Of a stretch of 64,000 nt of DNA, positions 16,847-25,585 are shown one piece after another (within the stretch, counting starts at the first letter, position 1; every line of letters begins with the position of its first letter). Both the position numbers and the translations under genes were made by a program. The DNA is from Sphingosinicella soli (GTDB taxonomy: Bacteria; Pseudomonadota; Alphaproteobacteria; Sphingomonadales; Sphingomonadaceae), in the NCBI RefSeq assembly GCF_014199685.1, contig NZ_JACHNZ010000003.1:1-64000 (forward strand), given 5' to 3'. The notes under the pieces were generated by a model. It saw only the letters and a list, made by a program, of their open reading frames with translations. It was not told the DNA's origin and did no database searches.

Positions 16847-16868
16847 GGGTCGCCGACTGAGGCGACCC
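16847..16868. promoter_or_regulatory. Perfect inverted repeat in the aminotransferase leader
   Basis: GGGTCGCC-gactga-GGCGACCC is a perfect 8-bp inverted repeat ending 22 bases before the start at 16891, just upstream of a GAGGA ribosome site. It could be an operator or a leader hairpin; the neighbouring LysR or another regulator may use it. No T-tract follows, so it is probably not a terminator. Confidence 0.45.
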
Positions 16869-16890
16869 GCAGGGTGAGGATTTCAGGGTC

Positions 16891-18261
16891 ATGCTTCGCA
16901 ACTTTGCCGATACCGCCGCGCTTCAATCCCTCGACGCCGCGCACCACGTCCACTCGTTCGCCGACCCCAAGGCGCTGGCGCAAAAGGGCGCGCGCATCAT
17001 CACGCAGGGCAAGGGCTGCTACGTCTGGGACAACGAGGGCAATCGCCTCCTCGATGGGATGGCGGGGCTCTGGTGCGTCGCGGTCGGCTACGGCCGGCAG
17101 GAGCTTTCGGACATCGCCGCGCGGCAGATGACCGAGCTTGCCTACTACAACAATCACTTCGGCACCTCCACGCCGCAGATGATCGAACTCGCAGAGAAGA
17201 TCGCAAGGCTGACACCCGACGGGCTCGATCATATCCTGTTCGCCAATTCCGGGTCGGAGGCCAACGACACCATCGTCCGGCTCGTCCGCCGCTACTGGAT
17301 GCTGCAAGGCAAGCCGACCAGGCAGACCTTCATCGGGCGCGATCTGGGCTATCACGGCAGCACGCTCTGCGCGGTGAGCCTTGGCGGCATGTCGCACATG
17401 CACGGCATGGCCCCCGAGATGCTCCCGGGCTTCGCGCATATCATGCACCCGCACCACTATCTGCTCGGCGACGGCCTGACGCGCGAAGAGTTCGGCCTGA
17501 AGGCTGCGCGCGCGCTTGAAGAGAAGATTCTCGAACTCGGCCCGGACAATGTCGCCGCGTTCATCGGCGAGCCGCTGCAGGGCGCGGGCGGCGTGATCGA
17601 TCCGCCGTCCACCTACTGGCCGGAAATCCAGCGCATCTGCCGCCGGTACGATATCCTGCTCGTCGCCGATGAGGTTATCTGCGGGTTCGGGCGGACCGGC
17701 GAATGGTTCGGCTCGCAGCTTTACGGCATCCAGCCGGATCTGATGCCGATGGCGAAGGGGCTCTCCTCGGGCTATCTGCCGATCGCGGCCGTCGCCGTCG
17801 GCGCGAAGGTTTTCGATGTGCTGAACGAGGGCGGCCTTCTTGCGCACGGCTTCACCTATTCGGGGCATCCGGTCGCCTGCGCGGTCGCGAGCGCCAACAT
17901 CGACATCATCGCGAACGAAGGCCTCGTCGATCGCGTCCGCGAGGATGTCGGCCCCTATTTCCACCAGTCGCTCCGCCAGCTGGCCGACAGCCATCCGCTG
18001 GTCGGCGAGGTTCGGGGTGTCGGCCTCGTGGCGGCGCTGCACCTTGTCCGCGACAGGGCGCCGAAAACCTTCTTCGCCCCGGAGCAACAGGCGGCGATCC
18101 ATTGCCGCGAAACCCTGTGGGACAACGGCCTCATCGCCCGCGCCGTCGGACAGGCCATCGTGCTCAGCCCGCCGCTCGTCATCACGCGCGCGGAGATCGA
18201 CGAGATGGTCGATAAGCTGAAAGCAGGCCTCGACGCGACCGCCGCTGCGTTCGTGATATGA
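16891..18261 (+). CDS. Class III omega-aminotransferase (putrescine/cadaverine or beta-alanine:pyruvate type)
   Basis: A 456-residue PLP enzyme of fold type I. The Schiff-base lysine is Lys289 in PMAKGLSSGYLP, the PLP-ring Asp is Asp260 in LLVADEVICGFGRTG, and the SGSEAND motif is at 120-126. It transfers an omega-amino group from a diamine or omega-amino acid to pyruvate, giving an aldehyde. The next gene, a semialdehyde dehydrogenase, overlaps its stop codon by four bases, so product and enzyme are coupled. SpuC-like (putrescine or cadaverine), beta-alanine and 6-aminohexanoate (NylD-like) roles all fit; sequence alone does not choose. Confidence 0.88.
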   Translation: MLRNFADTAALQSLDAAHHVHSFADPKALAQKGARIITQGKGCYVWDNEGNRLLDGMAGLWCVAVGYGRQELSDIAARQMTELAYYNNHFGTSTPQMIELAEKIARLTPDGLDHILFANSGSEANDTIVRLVRRYWMLQGKPTRQTFIGRDLGYHGSTLCAVSLGGMSHMHGMAPEMLPGFAHIMHPHHYLLGDGLTREEFGLKAARALEEKILELGPDNVAAFIGEPLQGAGGVIDPPSTYWPEIQRICRRYDILLVADEVICGFGRTGEWFGSQLYGIQPDLMPMAKGLSSGYLPIAAVAVGAKVFDVLNEGGLLAHGFTYSGHPVACAVASANIDIIANEGLVDRVREDVGPYFHQSLRQLADSHPLVGEVRGVGLVAALHLVRDRAPKTFFAPEQQAAIHCRETLWDNGLIARAVGQAIVLSPPLVITRAEIDEMVDKLKAGLDATAAAFVI

Positions 18262-19724
18262 TGACGCTGCCGATTTCACCGGCCGCATCGGCGCTGATCG
18301 CGCGCGGACTGAAGCTCGGCGGGCCTGCGTCCCGCATGTTTGCGGTGCTCAATCCGGCAAACGGCGCGCACATCGCCGACGTTGCGGACCGCAGTGCTGA
18401 CGACATGCACGCCGCCGTCGCACGTGCCGGGGCCGCCTTCCCCGCCTGGAGCGCCCGCACCGCGAAGGAACGCGGCGCGATCCTCCGGCGCTGGCATGGG
18501 CTTGTCGTCGATCACGCCGATGCGCTCGCGGAAGTCCTGACGCTCGAACAGGGCAAGCCGCTTGCGGAGGCGCGCGGCGAAATCCTCTTCGGCGCGAATT
18601 TCATCGAATGGTTCGCCGAGGAAGCGAAGCGCGTCTACGGCGACATCATTCCTCCCCATGCGCCTGACAAGCGCTGCCTCGTGCTGAAGCAGCCGATCGG
18701 GGTGGTCGGCGCAATCACGCCGTGGAATTTCCCGAGCGGCATGATGACGCGCAAGGTCGCACCGGCGCTCGCGGCGGGATGCACGATCGTGGTGAAGCCC
18801 GCCGAGGATACGCCGCTTTCGGCGCTTGCACTCGCCGTGCTGGCGGAAGACGCGGGCCTTCCCCGGAACGTGATGAGTGTCGTCACGGCGGCGCAGGCGT
18901 CCGAGGTCGCAGGCGTGCTGACGGCGAGCCCGGATGTGCGCAAACTTTCGTTCACGGGCTCAACCCGCGTCGGCAAGCTGCTGATGCGCCAGTGCGCCGA
19001 TACGGTGAAGAAATTGAGCCTCGAACTCGGCGGCAATGCGCCTTTCATCGTCTTCGACGACGCTGATCTCGATGCCGCCGTCGCCGGCGCCATGGCGACC
19101 AAGTTCCGCAACGCCGGGCAGACATGCGTATCCGCCAATCGCCTCTATGTGCAGTCCGGCGTCATGGATGCCTTTGCACGAAAATACGCCGAGGCGGTCC
19201 GCGCGCTGAAGATCGGCGACGGCTTCGCATCCGGCACGCAGATCGGTCCGCTTATCAATGCCGCAGCTGTCGAGAAGGTCGACGGGCTCGTGCGCGACGC
19301 CATCGGCAAGGGCGCGCTTGCCGTGCTCGGCGGCGGACGGCATCCGCACGGCGGCAACTTCTACCAGCCGACGATCCTCACCGGCGTCTTGCCCGGCATG
19401 GAGATCGCAGGCGCCGAGATTTTCGGCCCCGTCGCGCCGATCACGCCGTTCGAAACCGAGGCCGAGGTCATAGCCCGCGCGAACGATACGCCTTACGGTC
19501 TCGCCGCCTATTTCTGGTCGCGTGATATCGGCCGCGTGTTCCGGGTGGCGGAGGCACTGGAATATGGCATGGTCGGCGCCAACGAAGTGCTGACCTCGAA
19601 CGAAGGCGCGCCGTTCGGCGGCATCAAGGAATCCGGTATCGGGCGCGAAGGCTCGCGTTACGGCATCGAAGACTTTGTTGAAATCAAGTATCTTGCGCTC
19701 GGCGGAATCGCCGCGGCGGCCTGA
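18258..19724 (+). CDS. gabD: Succinate/glutarate-semialdehyde dehydrogenase
   Basis: A 488-residue aldehyde dehydrogenase. Catalytic Cys290 lies in FRNAGQTCVSANR and the general-base Glu256 in LSLELGGNAPF. The GAITPWNFPSGMMTRK segment (151-166) is characteristic of the GabD/DavD succinate-semialdehyde group. It oxidises succinate semialdehyde, and in many bacteria also glutarate or adipate semialdehyde, with NAD(P). The ATG overlaps the upstream aminotransferase stop (ATGA) and GabT follows after 15 bases. The sandwich of aminotransferase, dehydrogenase, aminotransferase suggests stepwise diamine to dicarboxylate conversion. Confidence 0.92.
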   Translation: MMTLPISPAASALIARGLKLGGPASRMFAVLNPANGAHIADVADRSADDMHAAVARAGAAFPAWSARTAKERGAILRRWHGLVVDHADALAEVLTLEQGKPLAEARGEILFGANFIEWFAEEAKRVYGDIIPPHAPDKRCLVLKQPIGVVGAITPWNFPSGMMTRKVAPALAAGCTIVVKPAEDTPLSALALAVLAEDAGLPRNVMSVVTAAQASEVAGVLTASPDVRKLSFTGSTRVGKLLMRQCADTVKKLSLELGGNAPFIVFDDADLDAAVAGAMATKFRNAGQTCVSANRLYVQSGVMDAFARKYAEAVRALKIGDGFASGTQIGPLINAAAVEKVDGLVRDAIGKGALAVLGGGRHPHGGNFYQPTILTGVLPGMEIAGAEIFGPVAPITPFETEAEVIARANDTPYGLAAYFWSRDIGRVFRVAEALEYGMVGANEVLTSNEGAPFGGIKESGIGREGSRYGIEDFVEIKYLALGGIAAAA

Positions 19725-19739
19725 ACAGGGAGAGTTCCG

Positions 19740-21053
19740 ATGAAGACCAGCAAAGAGGTTCTCGCAGCCCGCGCCGAAGCCGTCGCGCGCGGCGTGTCGC
19801 ATGTCACCAGCATCGTTTGCGACCGCGCGCAGAACGCCGAGATCTGGGATCTGGAAGGCCGTCGCTACATCGATTTCGCGGCGGGCATTGCCGTGTGCAA
19901 CACCGGGCATAATCACCCCGATGTGAAGGCGGCCGTCATCGCCCAGCTCGACCGCTTCACGCACACGAGCTTCAACGTCGCGATGTACCCGCAGTATGTC
20001 GAGCTTGCGCAGCGCCTGAACGCGCTCGTGCCGGGCAGCAGCCCGCGCAAGACGATCCTCGTCTCGACGGGGGCGGAGGCTGTCGAGAACGCGGTGAAGG
20101 TCGCGCGTGTGGCGACGGGGCGCAGCGCGATCATCGCCTTCTCGGCGGCATTCCACGGCCGGACGATGATGACGATGGCGCTCACCGGCAAGGTGACGCC
20201 TTACAAGGCCGGCTTTGGCCCCTTCCCCGCCGACGTGTTCCACGCACGCTTCCCGGACAGTGCGGCGGGGATCACGGTGGAAGACAGCATCGCCAGCATC
20301 CACGACATCTTCCACGAGGATGTCGATCCGGCGCGCGTCGCGGCCATCATCATCGAGCCGGTGCAGGGCGAAGGCGGTTTCCACATCGCGTCGGTCGAGC
20401 TTCTGCAGGCGCTGCGCAAGCTCTGCGACGATCACGGCATCCTGCTGATTATCGACGAGATACAGACCGGCTTCGGCCGGACCGGCGCGCTGTTCGCGCA
20501 TGCCCGCGCGGGGATCGAGGCCGACATCATCACGATGGCCAAGGGCATCGCCGGGGGTTATCCGCTCGCTGCCGTTACCGGCCGCGCCGACCTGATGGAC
20601 GCCGCCGCGATCGGCGGCCTCGGCGGCACCTATGCCGGTTCGCCCGTGGCCTGCGCTGCGGCGCTCGCCGTGCTCGACGTCATTGAACGCGAGGATCTGT
20701 GCGCGCGCGCTGAAGCGATCGGAGAGACGATCGAAACCCGTCTCACCGAACTGCGGGCGCGGGCGCGCAAAGGCATGATCGGCGACATCCGCCGCCTGGG
20801 CGCAATGGTCGCCATGGAGCTTTGCGCCGCCGAAGCGCCGCATGCCGCAGACCCGGCGCTGACGCGCGCATTGATCGCGGAGGCGCAGACGCAGTGCCTG
20901 ATCCTGATTTCCTGCGGCACCAGGGGCAACGTCATCCGTTTCCTGATGCCGCTGACGATTCCAGACGCGCATCTCGAAGAGGGTCTTACGATTCTCGAGC
21001 GGTCGCTCGCGGCACTCGATGTGATCTCGCCCCGGCTCGCCAACGCAAGCTGA
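19740..21053 (+). CDS. gabT: 4-aminobutyrate (5-aminovalerate) aminotransferase
   Basis: A 437-residue class III aminotransferase. PLP lysine Lys268 is in IITMAKGIAGGYP, Asp239 in LLIIDEIQTGFGRTG, and STGAEAVENAVK at 109-120 is the GabT phosphate-binding block. It converts GABA or 5-aminovalerate with 2-oxoglutarate to the semialdehyde that the preceding dehydrogenase oxidises. AGGGAGAG provides a good Shine-Dalgarno. The gene ends 6 bases from the convergent LysR gene with no clear terminator between. Confidence 0.93.
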   Translation: MKTSKEVLAARAEAVARGVSHVTSIVCDRAQNAEIWDLEGRRYIDFAAGIAVCNTGHNHPDVKAAVIAQLDRFTHTSFNVAMYPQYVELAQRLNALVPGSSPRKTILVSTGAEAVENAVKVARVATGRSAIIAFSAAFHGRTMMTMALTGKVTPYKAGFGPFPADVFHARFPDSAAGITVEDSIASIHDIFHEDVDPARVAAIIIEPVQGEGGFHIASVELLQALRKLCDDHGILLIIDEIQTGFGRTGALFAHARAGIEADIITMAKGIAGGYPLAAVTGRADLMDAAAIGGLGGTYAGSPVACAAALAVLDVIEREDLCARAEAIGETIETRLTELRARARKGMIGDIRRLGAMVAMELCAAEAPHAADPALTRALIAEAQTQCLILISCGTRGNVIRFLMPLTIPDAHLEEGLTILERSLAALDVISPRLANAS

Positions 21054-21059
21054 AAGCAC

Positions 21060-22028
21060 TCAGGCCTTGCCGGAAAGCGACTTGGCGATCGCGTCCTTCA
21101 GCCAGCGTCGATAGTGCCGGATAAGGGGCGCATCCCAGCGGTCGGCGCGCGCAATGAACAGGTAAATACCGTCGCTGTAGGGCTGGAAACTCTCCAGCCC
21201 CTTGCCGATCTCGACAAGGCGGCCGCTCGCGAGGTCGTCGGCGGCGACAAGATGGTTCGCGAGCGCGACACCGCGCCCATGCAGCGCCGCATCGAGCGTC
21301 AAATGGCCTTGCCAGAGCTTGGGCCCGGTTAAATCTATATCGTCGTAGATACCGTGCGCGGAAAGCCAGTTGACCCAGGAATCGAAGTTATCCTCGTGAA
21401 GCAGTCTGTGGCGAAGGAGATCGCCGGGTTTTTCAATGGGCGCCGAGGCGACAAGGTAGTCGGCGCTTGCCACCGCGACGATCGGCACGCGCGCCAGTTC
21501 GACATGGCGCAGCTTGGGGCCAAGCAGGAACGGTGAACCGTAGGTCGGAACGAAACGGATATCGATATCCGTTTCGTGGGAACCGAAATCGGGGCTGCGA
21601 TCCGTCGGACGGATTTCGATCTGCACGGTCGGGTCAAGCCGCTCGAAAGCGCCGACCCGGCGCGACATCCAGTGCAATGCGAAGCCCGGCATGCACCAGA
21701 TGTGGAGACGGTGCTCGCTCCCTCGCCGGATCAGATCCATCGTGGCATCCGACAGGATGTCGAGCGCCATCGCCACCTGCTCGTGGTAGCGTATGCCCTC
21801 TTCGGTCAGAACGACACCGGCGGACGTGCGCTCGATGAGCGTGGTCCCGGTCCATGTCTCGAGCGTTCGGAGGTGGCGGCTGATCACGGCATGGTCGCGG
21901 CCAAGGCTCTGGGCGGCGCGTCTTACGCCCTTCAGGCGCGCGACCGCGTCGAAGGCGCGCAAGGCCTCGAATGGCGGCAACGACTTGCGCGACGGCGGAT
22001 TGACGCCCTTGACCTTACGCTCCAGCAC
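21060..22028 (-). CDS. LysR-family transcriptional regulator (GcvA-like)
   Basis: A 322-residue LysR protein. The N-terminal winged helix-turn-helix covers residues 12-70 (PPFEALRAFDAVARLKG and AAQSLGRDHAVISRHLRTLE), followed by a periplasmic-binding-protein-like effector domain. The start is taken as GTG at 22028 because GGGAGGACTAT precedes it at ideal spacing; a frame open further upstream lacks such a site. It points toward, and nearly touches, the end of gabT. Its position between the GabT operon and a TonB receptor makes either a target. The inducer is unknown. Confidence 0.9.
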   Translation of the reverse strand: MLERKVKGVNPPSRKSLPPFEALRAFDAVARLKGVRRAAQSLGRDHAVISRHLRTLETWTGTTLIERTSAGVVLTEEGIRYHEQVAMALDILSDATMDLIRRGSEHRLHIWCMPGFALHWMSRRVGAFERLDPTVQIEIRPTDRSPDFGSHETDIDIRFVPTYGSPFLLGPKLRHVELARVPIVAVASADYLVASAPIEKPGDLLRHRLLHEDNFDSWVNWLSAHGIYDDIDLTGPKLWQGHLTLDAALHGRGVALANHLVAADDLASGRLVEIGKGLESFQPYSDGIYLFIARADRWDAPLIRHYRRWLKDAIAKSLSGKA

Positions 22029-22116
22029 ATAGTCCTCCCGACCAGGCTGAGCTTCCCATCCCGCCCTGTTCGGGTCAAGAACCCGTGAACCAACCACTTG
22101 AAAGCCTTAAATCAGG

Positions 22117-22142
22117 GGCGGCGCGTCCGAAGACGCGCCGCC
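22117..22142 (-). terminator. Strong hairpin after the TonB receptor gene
   Basis: GGCGGCGCGTC-cgaa-GACGCGCCGCC is a perfect 11-bp stem with a stable tetraloop, lying 8 bases beyond the receptor stop on the minus strand. The following T-tract is weak (CCTGATTT). Confidence 0.75.
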
Positions 22143-22150
22143 GGTATCGT

Positions 22151-24280
22151 TCAGAAGCTGACCGACGCCTTGACGCCGAGGACGCGCGGACGTGTGCGAT
22201 TGGAGTTTGCCCAGCCCTGATAGGGGTCGATGGCCTTGTTCACGTTGGCGATGTTCTGGCCGTACAGCTCGACGCCCACCGCACCGAACGTCGCGCCGAT
22301 CCGCGCATTCAGCAGCCCGATATCGTCGGACGCCTGCGGCAGCGCGGACGGCAGGAAGCTCGACCGATCGATGTATGTCACCTTGTCACGGTAGCTGTAA
22401 TCCACGCGCACGAAGCCGGGCACGTTCGCCGTCCAGTCGAACTCGTAGTTGGCGCCGAGCGTGATGCTGAACTTCGGCGTGTAGTCCGTGCGGTCGCCGG
22501 GAATATTGACCTGATCCGTATCCGCCGTCGCGACGATCTCGCTGTCGAGATACGCGGCGCTTGCGGTAAAGGTGAGCCCGGCGGTCGGGCGGACGGCGGC
22601 GCCGAGTTCGATACCCTTCACCTCGACCTCGCCGATATTGCTCGATTCCGAGAAATACTGGCCTTCCACCACGACCAGCCGCCGCCGCACCATGTCCTTG
22701 TACTTGGTGAAGAACGCCGCGATATCGTAGCTGAACGCGCCGCCGGGCGTCATGCCCTTCGTGCCGATCTCGTAGGTGTAGACCTTTTCCGGGTCATAGG
22801 GGGCAAACGGCTCGCTGTTGAACCCGCCCGAGCGGAAACCCTTGGCGATATTCGCATAAAGGCTGCCGTTCTCCGAATACTGGTAGGAAACGTAGAAACG
22901 CGGATCGACGGAATCGAATTTCGCCCGCTGCGTCGTACCGGCGCCCGGCGCATATTCGATCAGGCTCGTCCGCTTGTCCTTGAAATAGCGGATGCCGGCG
23001 CCGACGGTCAGGCGGTCGAACAGCTTGTAGGACGCGTCTGCGAACAGCGAATACGACTTTGCGCTGGATTCGGAGAAATAATAGAGGTCGTCGTACAGCA
23101 CGCCGCCGCCCTCGTTGAGATCTCCGTCGGGTGCGTAGACATATTCATAGTCGGCGATGAAATCGCTGTTGCCGTCGCTGTAGAATGCGCCCAGCGTCCA
23201 TTCGAAAGGCCCACCTGCCGACGTCAGCCTCAATTCCTGGCTGAACTGCTCCGCATTGCCCCAGCGATCGTCGTTCCCTTCCACGATACCGTAGGAATAG
23301 TTTCCCGGCCGCGGGATGTAGGTGAACGGATACTGGTGGCTGTGCTCGATGTACGTCGTTGCGCTGACCAGCTCGGCGAAGCCCATGTCGTAGCGGAGTT
23401 CGAGGTTGTAGAGATCGAAATCGAACTTCTTGGGAATCATGGCCTTGCTGCGGTCCGGCCCCACGTCCACCGTGCGGTCCGGTTCTTCGTAACCCATGCC
23501 GAGCTTCGTGTCGGCGCGGTGAATCTGCACCATCGCCTCCGCGCTGAAATTGTCACCTGGCGTCCACAGCAGCTTGGCGCGGACATTGATGAGTTCGGTG
23601 CCGTTGCCGTTCTTTATCCCTGCCTCCGGCTGGTCGATCCAGCCGCCGCCCTGCTCGTAAGCGCCTGCGACACGCAGTGCCAGCTGATCCTCCACCAGCG
23701 GGATGTTGAGCACACCGCTCAGCTTCGTACCGACCTCGCCGTCGGCTACATCATAAACTTCTCCCTCGACCTTGCCTTCGAAGCGGCTGGCGTTCGGATC
23801 GTTGGTGACGAAGCGGATCGTACCCCCCGCAGAGCCCTGCCCGTAGAGCGTGCCCTGCGGGCCCTTCAGAACTTCCACCCGTGCGAAATCGAGCGGAACC
23901 GGGCTCAGCTGATCGAAACCCGAAAGCGAAAGCGGCGCCTCATCCAGATACATGCTGACCAGCGCGCCCGAGCCCGACTGGTTCGCCAGGCCGCGCAGGA
24001 AGATCGTGTAACTGCCGGGGCCGTCTTCGCGCATTGTAAGACCGGGCACCGCGAACGACAGATCCTGCACGCTGTCGATCCCGCGCCTTTCCAGATCCTC
24101 GCCGCCGAGCACCGCTACGGCCATCGGCACGTCGATCAGACGCTGCTCGCGTTTCTGAGCGGTGACGACAATAACATGGCTGCTCTCGCCCGCGTCATCG
24201 ACTGCTTCCTGCGCCTGCGCTGCAGCCGCGACCATCGCGAACGCAGATACGCCTGCGACGAACTTCATTCTCGAAACCAT
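22151..24280 (-). CDS. TonB-dependent receptor
   Basis: A 709-residue receptor. The signal peptide is MVSRMKFVAGVSAFAMVAAA with cleavage after AQA. A TonB box lies in SSHVIVVTAQKREQR. The plug has FARVEVLKGPQGTLYGQGSA near residue 110 and the barrel ends in VLGVKASVSF. The ATG at 24280 follows GAGGGGGTGGTA; the in-frame GTG six bases upstream is less likely. No STN domain is present. It sits between the LysR/GabT genes and glutaryl-CoA dehydrogenase/S58 hydrolase, so it is a candidate outer-membrane importer for the oligomers those enzymes would degrade. Confidence 0.93.
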   Translation of the reverse strand: MVSRMKFVAGVSAFAMVAAAAQAQEAVDDAGESSHVIVVTAQKREQRLIDVPMAVAVLGGEDLERRGIDSVQDLSFAVPGLTMREDGPGSYTIFLRGLANQSGSGALVSMYLDEAPLSLSGFDQLSPVPLDFARVEVLKGPQGTLYGQGSAGGTIRFVTNDPNASRFEGKVEGEVYDVADGEVGTKLSGVLNIPLVEDQLALRVAGAYEQGGGWIDQPEAGIKNGNGTELINVRAKLLWTPGDNFSAEAMVQIHRADTKLGMGYEEPDRTVDVGPDRSKAMIPKKFDFDLYNLELRYDMGFAELVSATTYIEHSHQYPFTYIPRPGNYSYGIVEGNDDRWGNAEQFSQELRLTSAGGPFEWTLGAFYSDGNSDFIADYEYVYAPDGDLNEGGGVLYDDLYYFSESSAKSYSLFADASYKLFDRLTVGAGIRYFKDKRTSLIEYAPGAGTTQRAKFDSVDPRFYVSYQYSENGSLYANIAKGFRSGGFNSEPFAPYDPEKVYTYEIGTKGMTPGGAFSYDIAAFFTKYKDMVRRRLVVVEGQYFSESSNIGEVEVKGIELGAAVRPTAGLTFTASAAYLDSEIVATADTDQVNIPGDRTDYTPKFSITLGANYEFDWTANVPGFVRVDYSYRDKVTYIDRSSFLPSALPQASDDIGLLNARIGATFGAVGVELYGQNIANVNKAIDPYQGWANSNRTRPRVLGVKASVSF

Positions 24281-24393
24281 TACCACCCCCTCTTTGCAGC
24301 TTGTTCTTGGTTGGAAAGGCTATGGGACAGCCACTTTCGCGGCAGATGCGAAAATCGCGACAGGCGGTGCAATGAAGTCACCACCATGACATC

Positions 24394-25566
24394 TTACGTG
24401 AAAGCCGCGATGCCTGTCTGCGCGCGCCCCAGGATCAGCGTATGGACGTCGTGCGTGCCTTCATACGTGTTGACCGCTTCAAGATTGCACATATGCCGCA
24501 TGACGTGAAAGGCGCCGGAAATGCCATTGCCGCCATGAATATCCCTTGCGGCACGCGCGATATCCAGCGCCTTGCCGCAACTGTTGCGCTTGATCACCGA
24601 GATCGCTTCGGGCGGACATGTCCCTTCGTCGAGAAGCCGTCCAACTTTCAGGCATGCCTGCAGGCCGAGGGCGATTTCAACCTGCATCTCAACCAATTTG
24701 CGCTGGACAAGCTGGTTCGCCGCAAGCGGTCGGCCGAACTGGTGCCGTTCGAGCGCATAGTCCCGTGCCGCATGCCAGCAGGCCGCGGCGGCCCCCAACG
24801 CACCCCAGCCAATACCGTAGCGGGCTTTGTTAAGGCAGCCGAACGGACCTTTCAGGCCTTCCACATTCGGCAGGATATTCTCCTCGGGCACAAAAACCCC
24901 GTCCATCACGATTTCACCGGTGATGGAGGCGCGCAGTGCCAGCTTGTCCCTGATTTCGGGTGTCGACAGGCCATCGAAACCGCGCTCGAGTACGAAGCCC
25001 CTGATAACGCTGTCGAGCTTCGCCCAAATCACCATGACGTCGGCGACAGGTGCGTTGGTGATCCACGTCTTGGTGCCCGTGAGTCGATATCCGCCAGCCA
25101 CGCGTTCGGCGCGGGTCGCCATACCGCCCGGATCGGAACCCGAGCCGGGCTCGGTCAGCCCGAAACACCCCGCAAGCTCACCGGAGATCAATCCCGGTAA
25201 CCAGCGTGCGCGCTGCGCGTTCGAGCCATAGGCGTGAATGGGATGGATAACGAGACTCGACTGCACGCTCATCGCGGACCGATAGCCGGAATCCACGTTC
25301 TCGATTTCGCGGGCAATGAGGCCGTAGGCCACATGGCTGGCCCCGGCTCCTCCATCCGCTTCCGGCACCGTGCAGCCGAGCAATCCCAGCGCGCCCATTT
25401 CCCGAAGTATTCCGCGATCGAACACACCATCGCGATTGGCATCAATGATGCGGGGCAGCAGTTCAGCCTGCGCGTAGTTTCGGGCTGTATCCCGGATCAG
25501 GCGCTCTTCATCGGTGAGATCTGAATCGAAGGCGAGCGGATCCGACCAGTTGAACTGGGCAGGCAT
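24394..25566 (-). CDS. gcdH: Glutaryl-CoA dehydrogenase
   Basis: A 390-residue flavoprotein of the acyl-CoA dehydrogenase family. GcdH-specific motifs are [18 protein letters not shown] and the catalytic-base block [20 protein letters not shown] with Glu369. [14 protein letters not shown] binds FAD. It oxidises and decarboxylates glutaryl-CoA to crotonyl-CoA, feeding electrons to ETF. Glutaryl-CoA arises from lysine, tryptophan or 5-aminovalerate; the nearby GabT and GabD could supply glutarate by the last route. It is 19 bases downstream of the S58 hydrolase gene, probably in the same transcript. Confidence 0.93.
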   Translation of the reverse strand: MPAQFNWSDPLAFDSDLTDEERLIRDTARNYAQAELLPRIIDANRDGVFDRGILREMGALGLLGCTVPEADGGAGASHVAYGLIAREIENVDSGYRSAMSVQSSLVIHPIHAYGSNAQRARWLPGLISGELAGCFGLTEPGSGSDPGGMATRAERVAGGYRLTGTKTWITNAPVADVMVIWAKLDSVIRGFVLERGFDGLSTPEIRDKLALRASITGEIVMDGVFVPEENILPNVEGLKGPFGCLNKARYGIGWGALGAAAACWHAARDYALERHQFGRPLAANQLVQRKLVEMQVEIALGLQACLKVGRLLDEGTCPPEAISVIKRNSCGKALDIARAARDIHGGNGISGAFHVMRHMCNLEAVNTYEGTHDVHTLILGRAQTGIAAFT

Positions 25567-25585
25567 GCGAATGTCTCCTTGATGA

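Noticed and set aside
15331-18288. A 985-codon open frame on the minus strand
   Set aside because: It is antisense to the POT transporter and aminotransferase, which have clear motifs. The translation is rich in Arg, Asp and Gly without any family resemblance; such shadows are common in GC-rich DNA.
18960-21059. A 699-codon minus-strand open frame over gabD and gabT
   Set aside because: Antisense shadow of two well-supported genes; no domain or ribosome site.
22085-24508. An 807-codon plus-strand open frame
   Set aside because: Antisense to a TonB receptor with a signal peptide, TonB box and C-terminal Phe. No recognisable domain.
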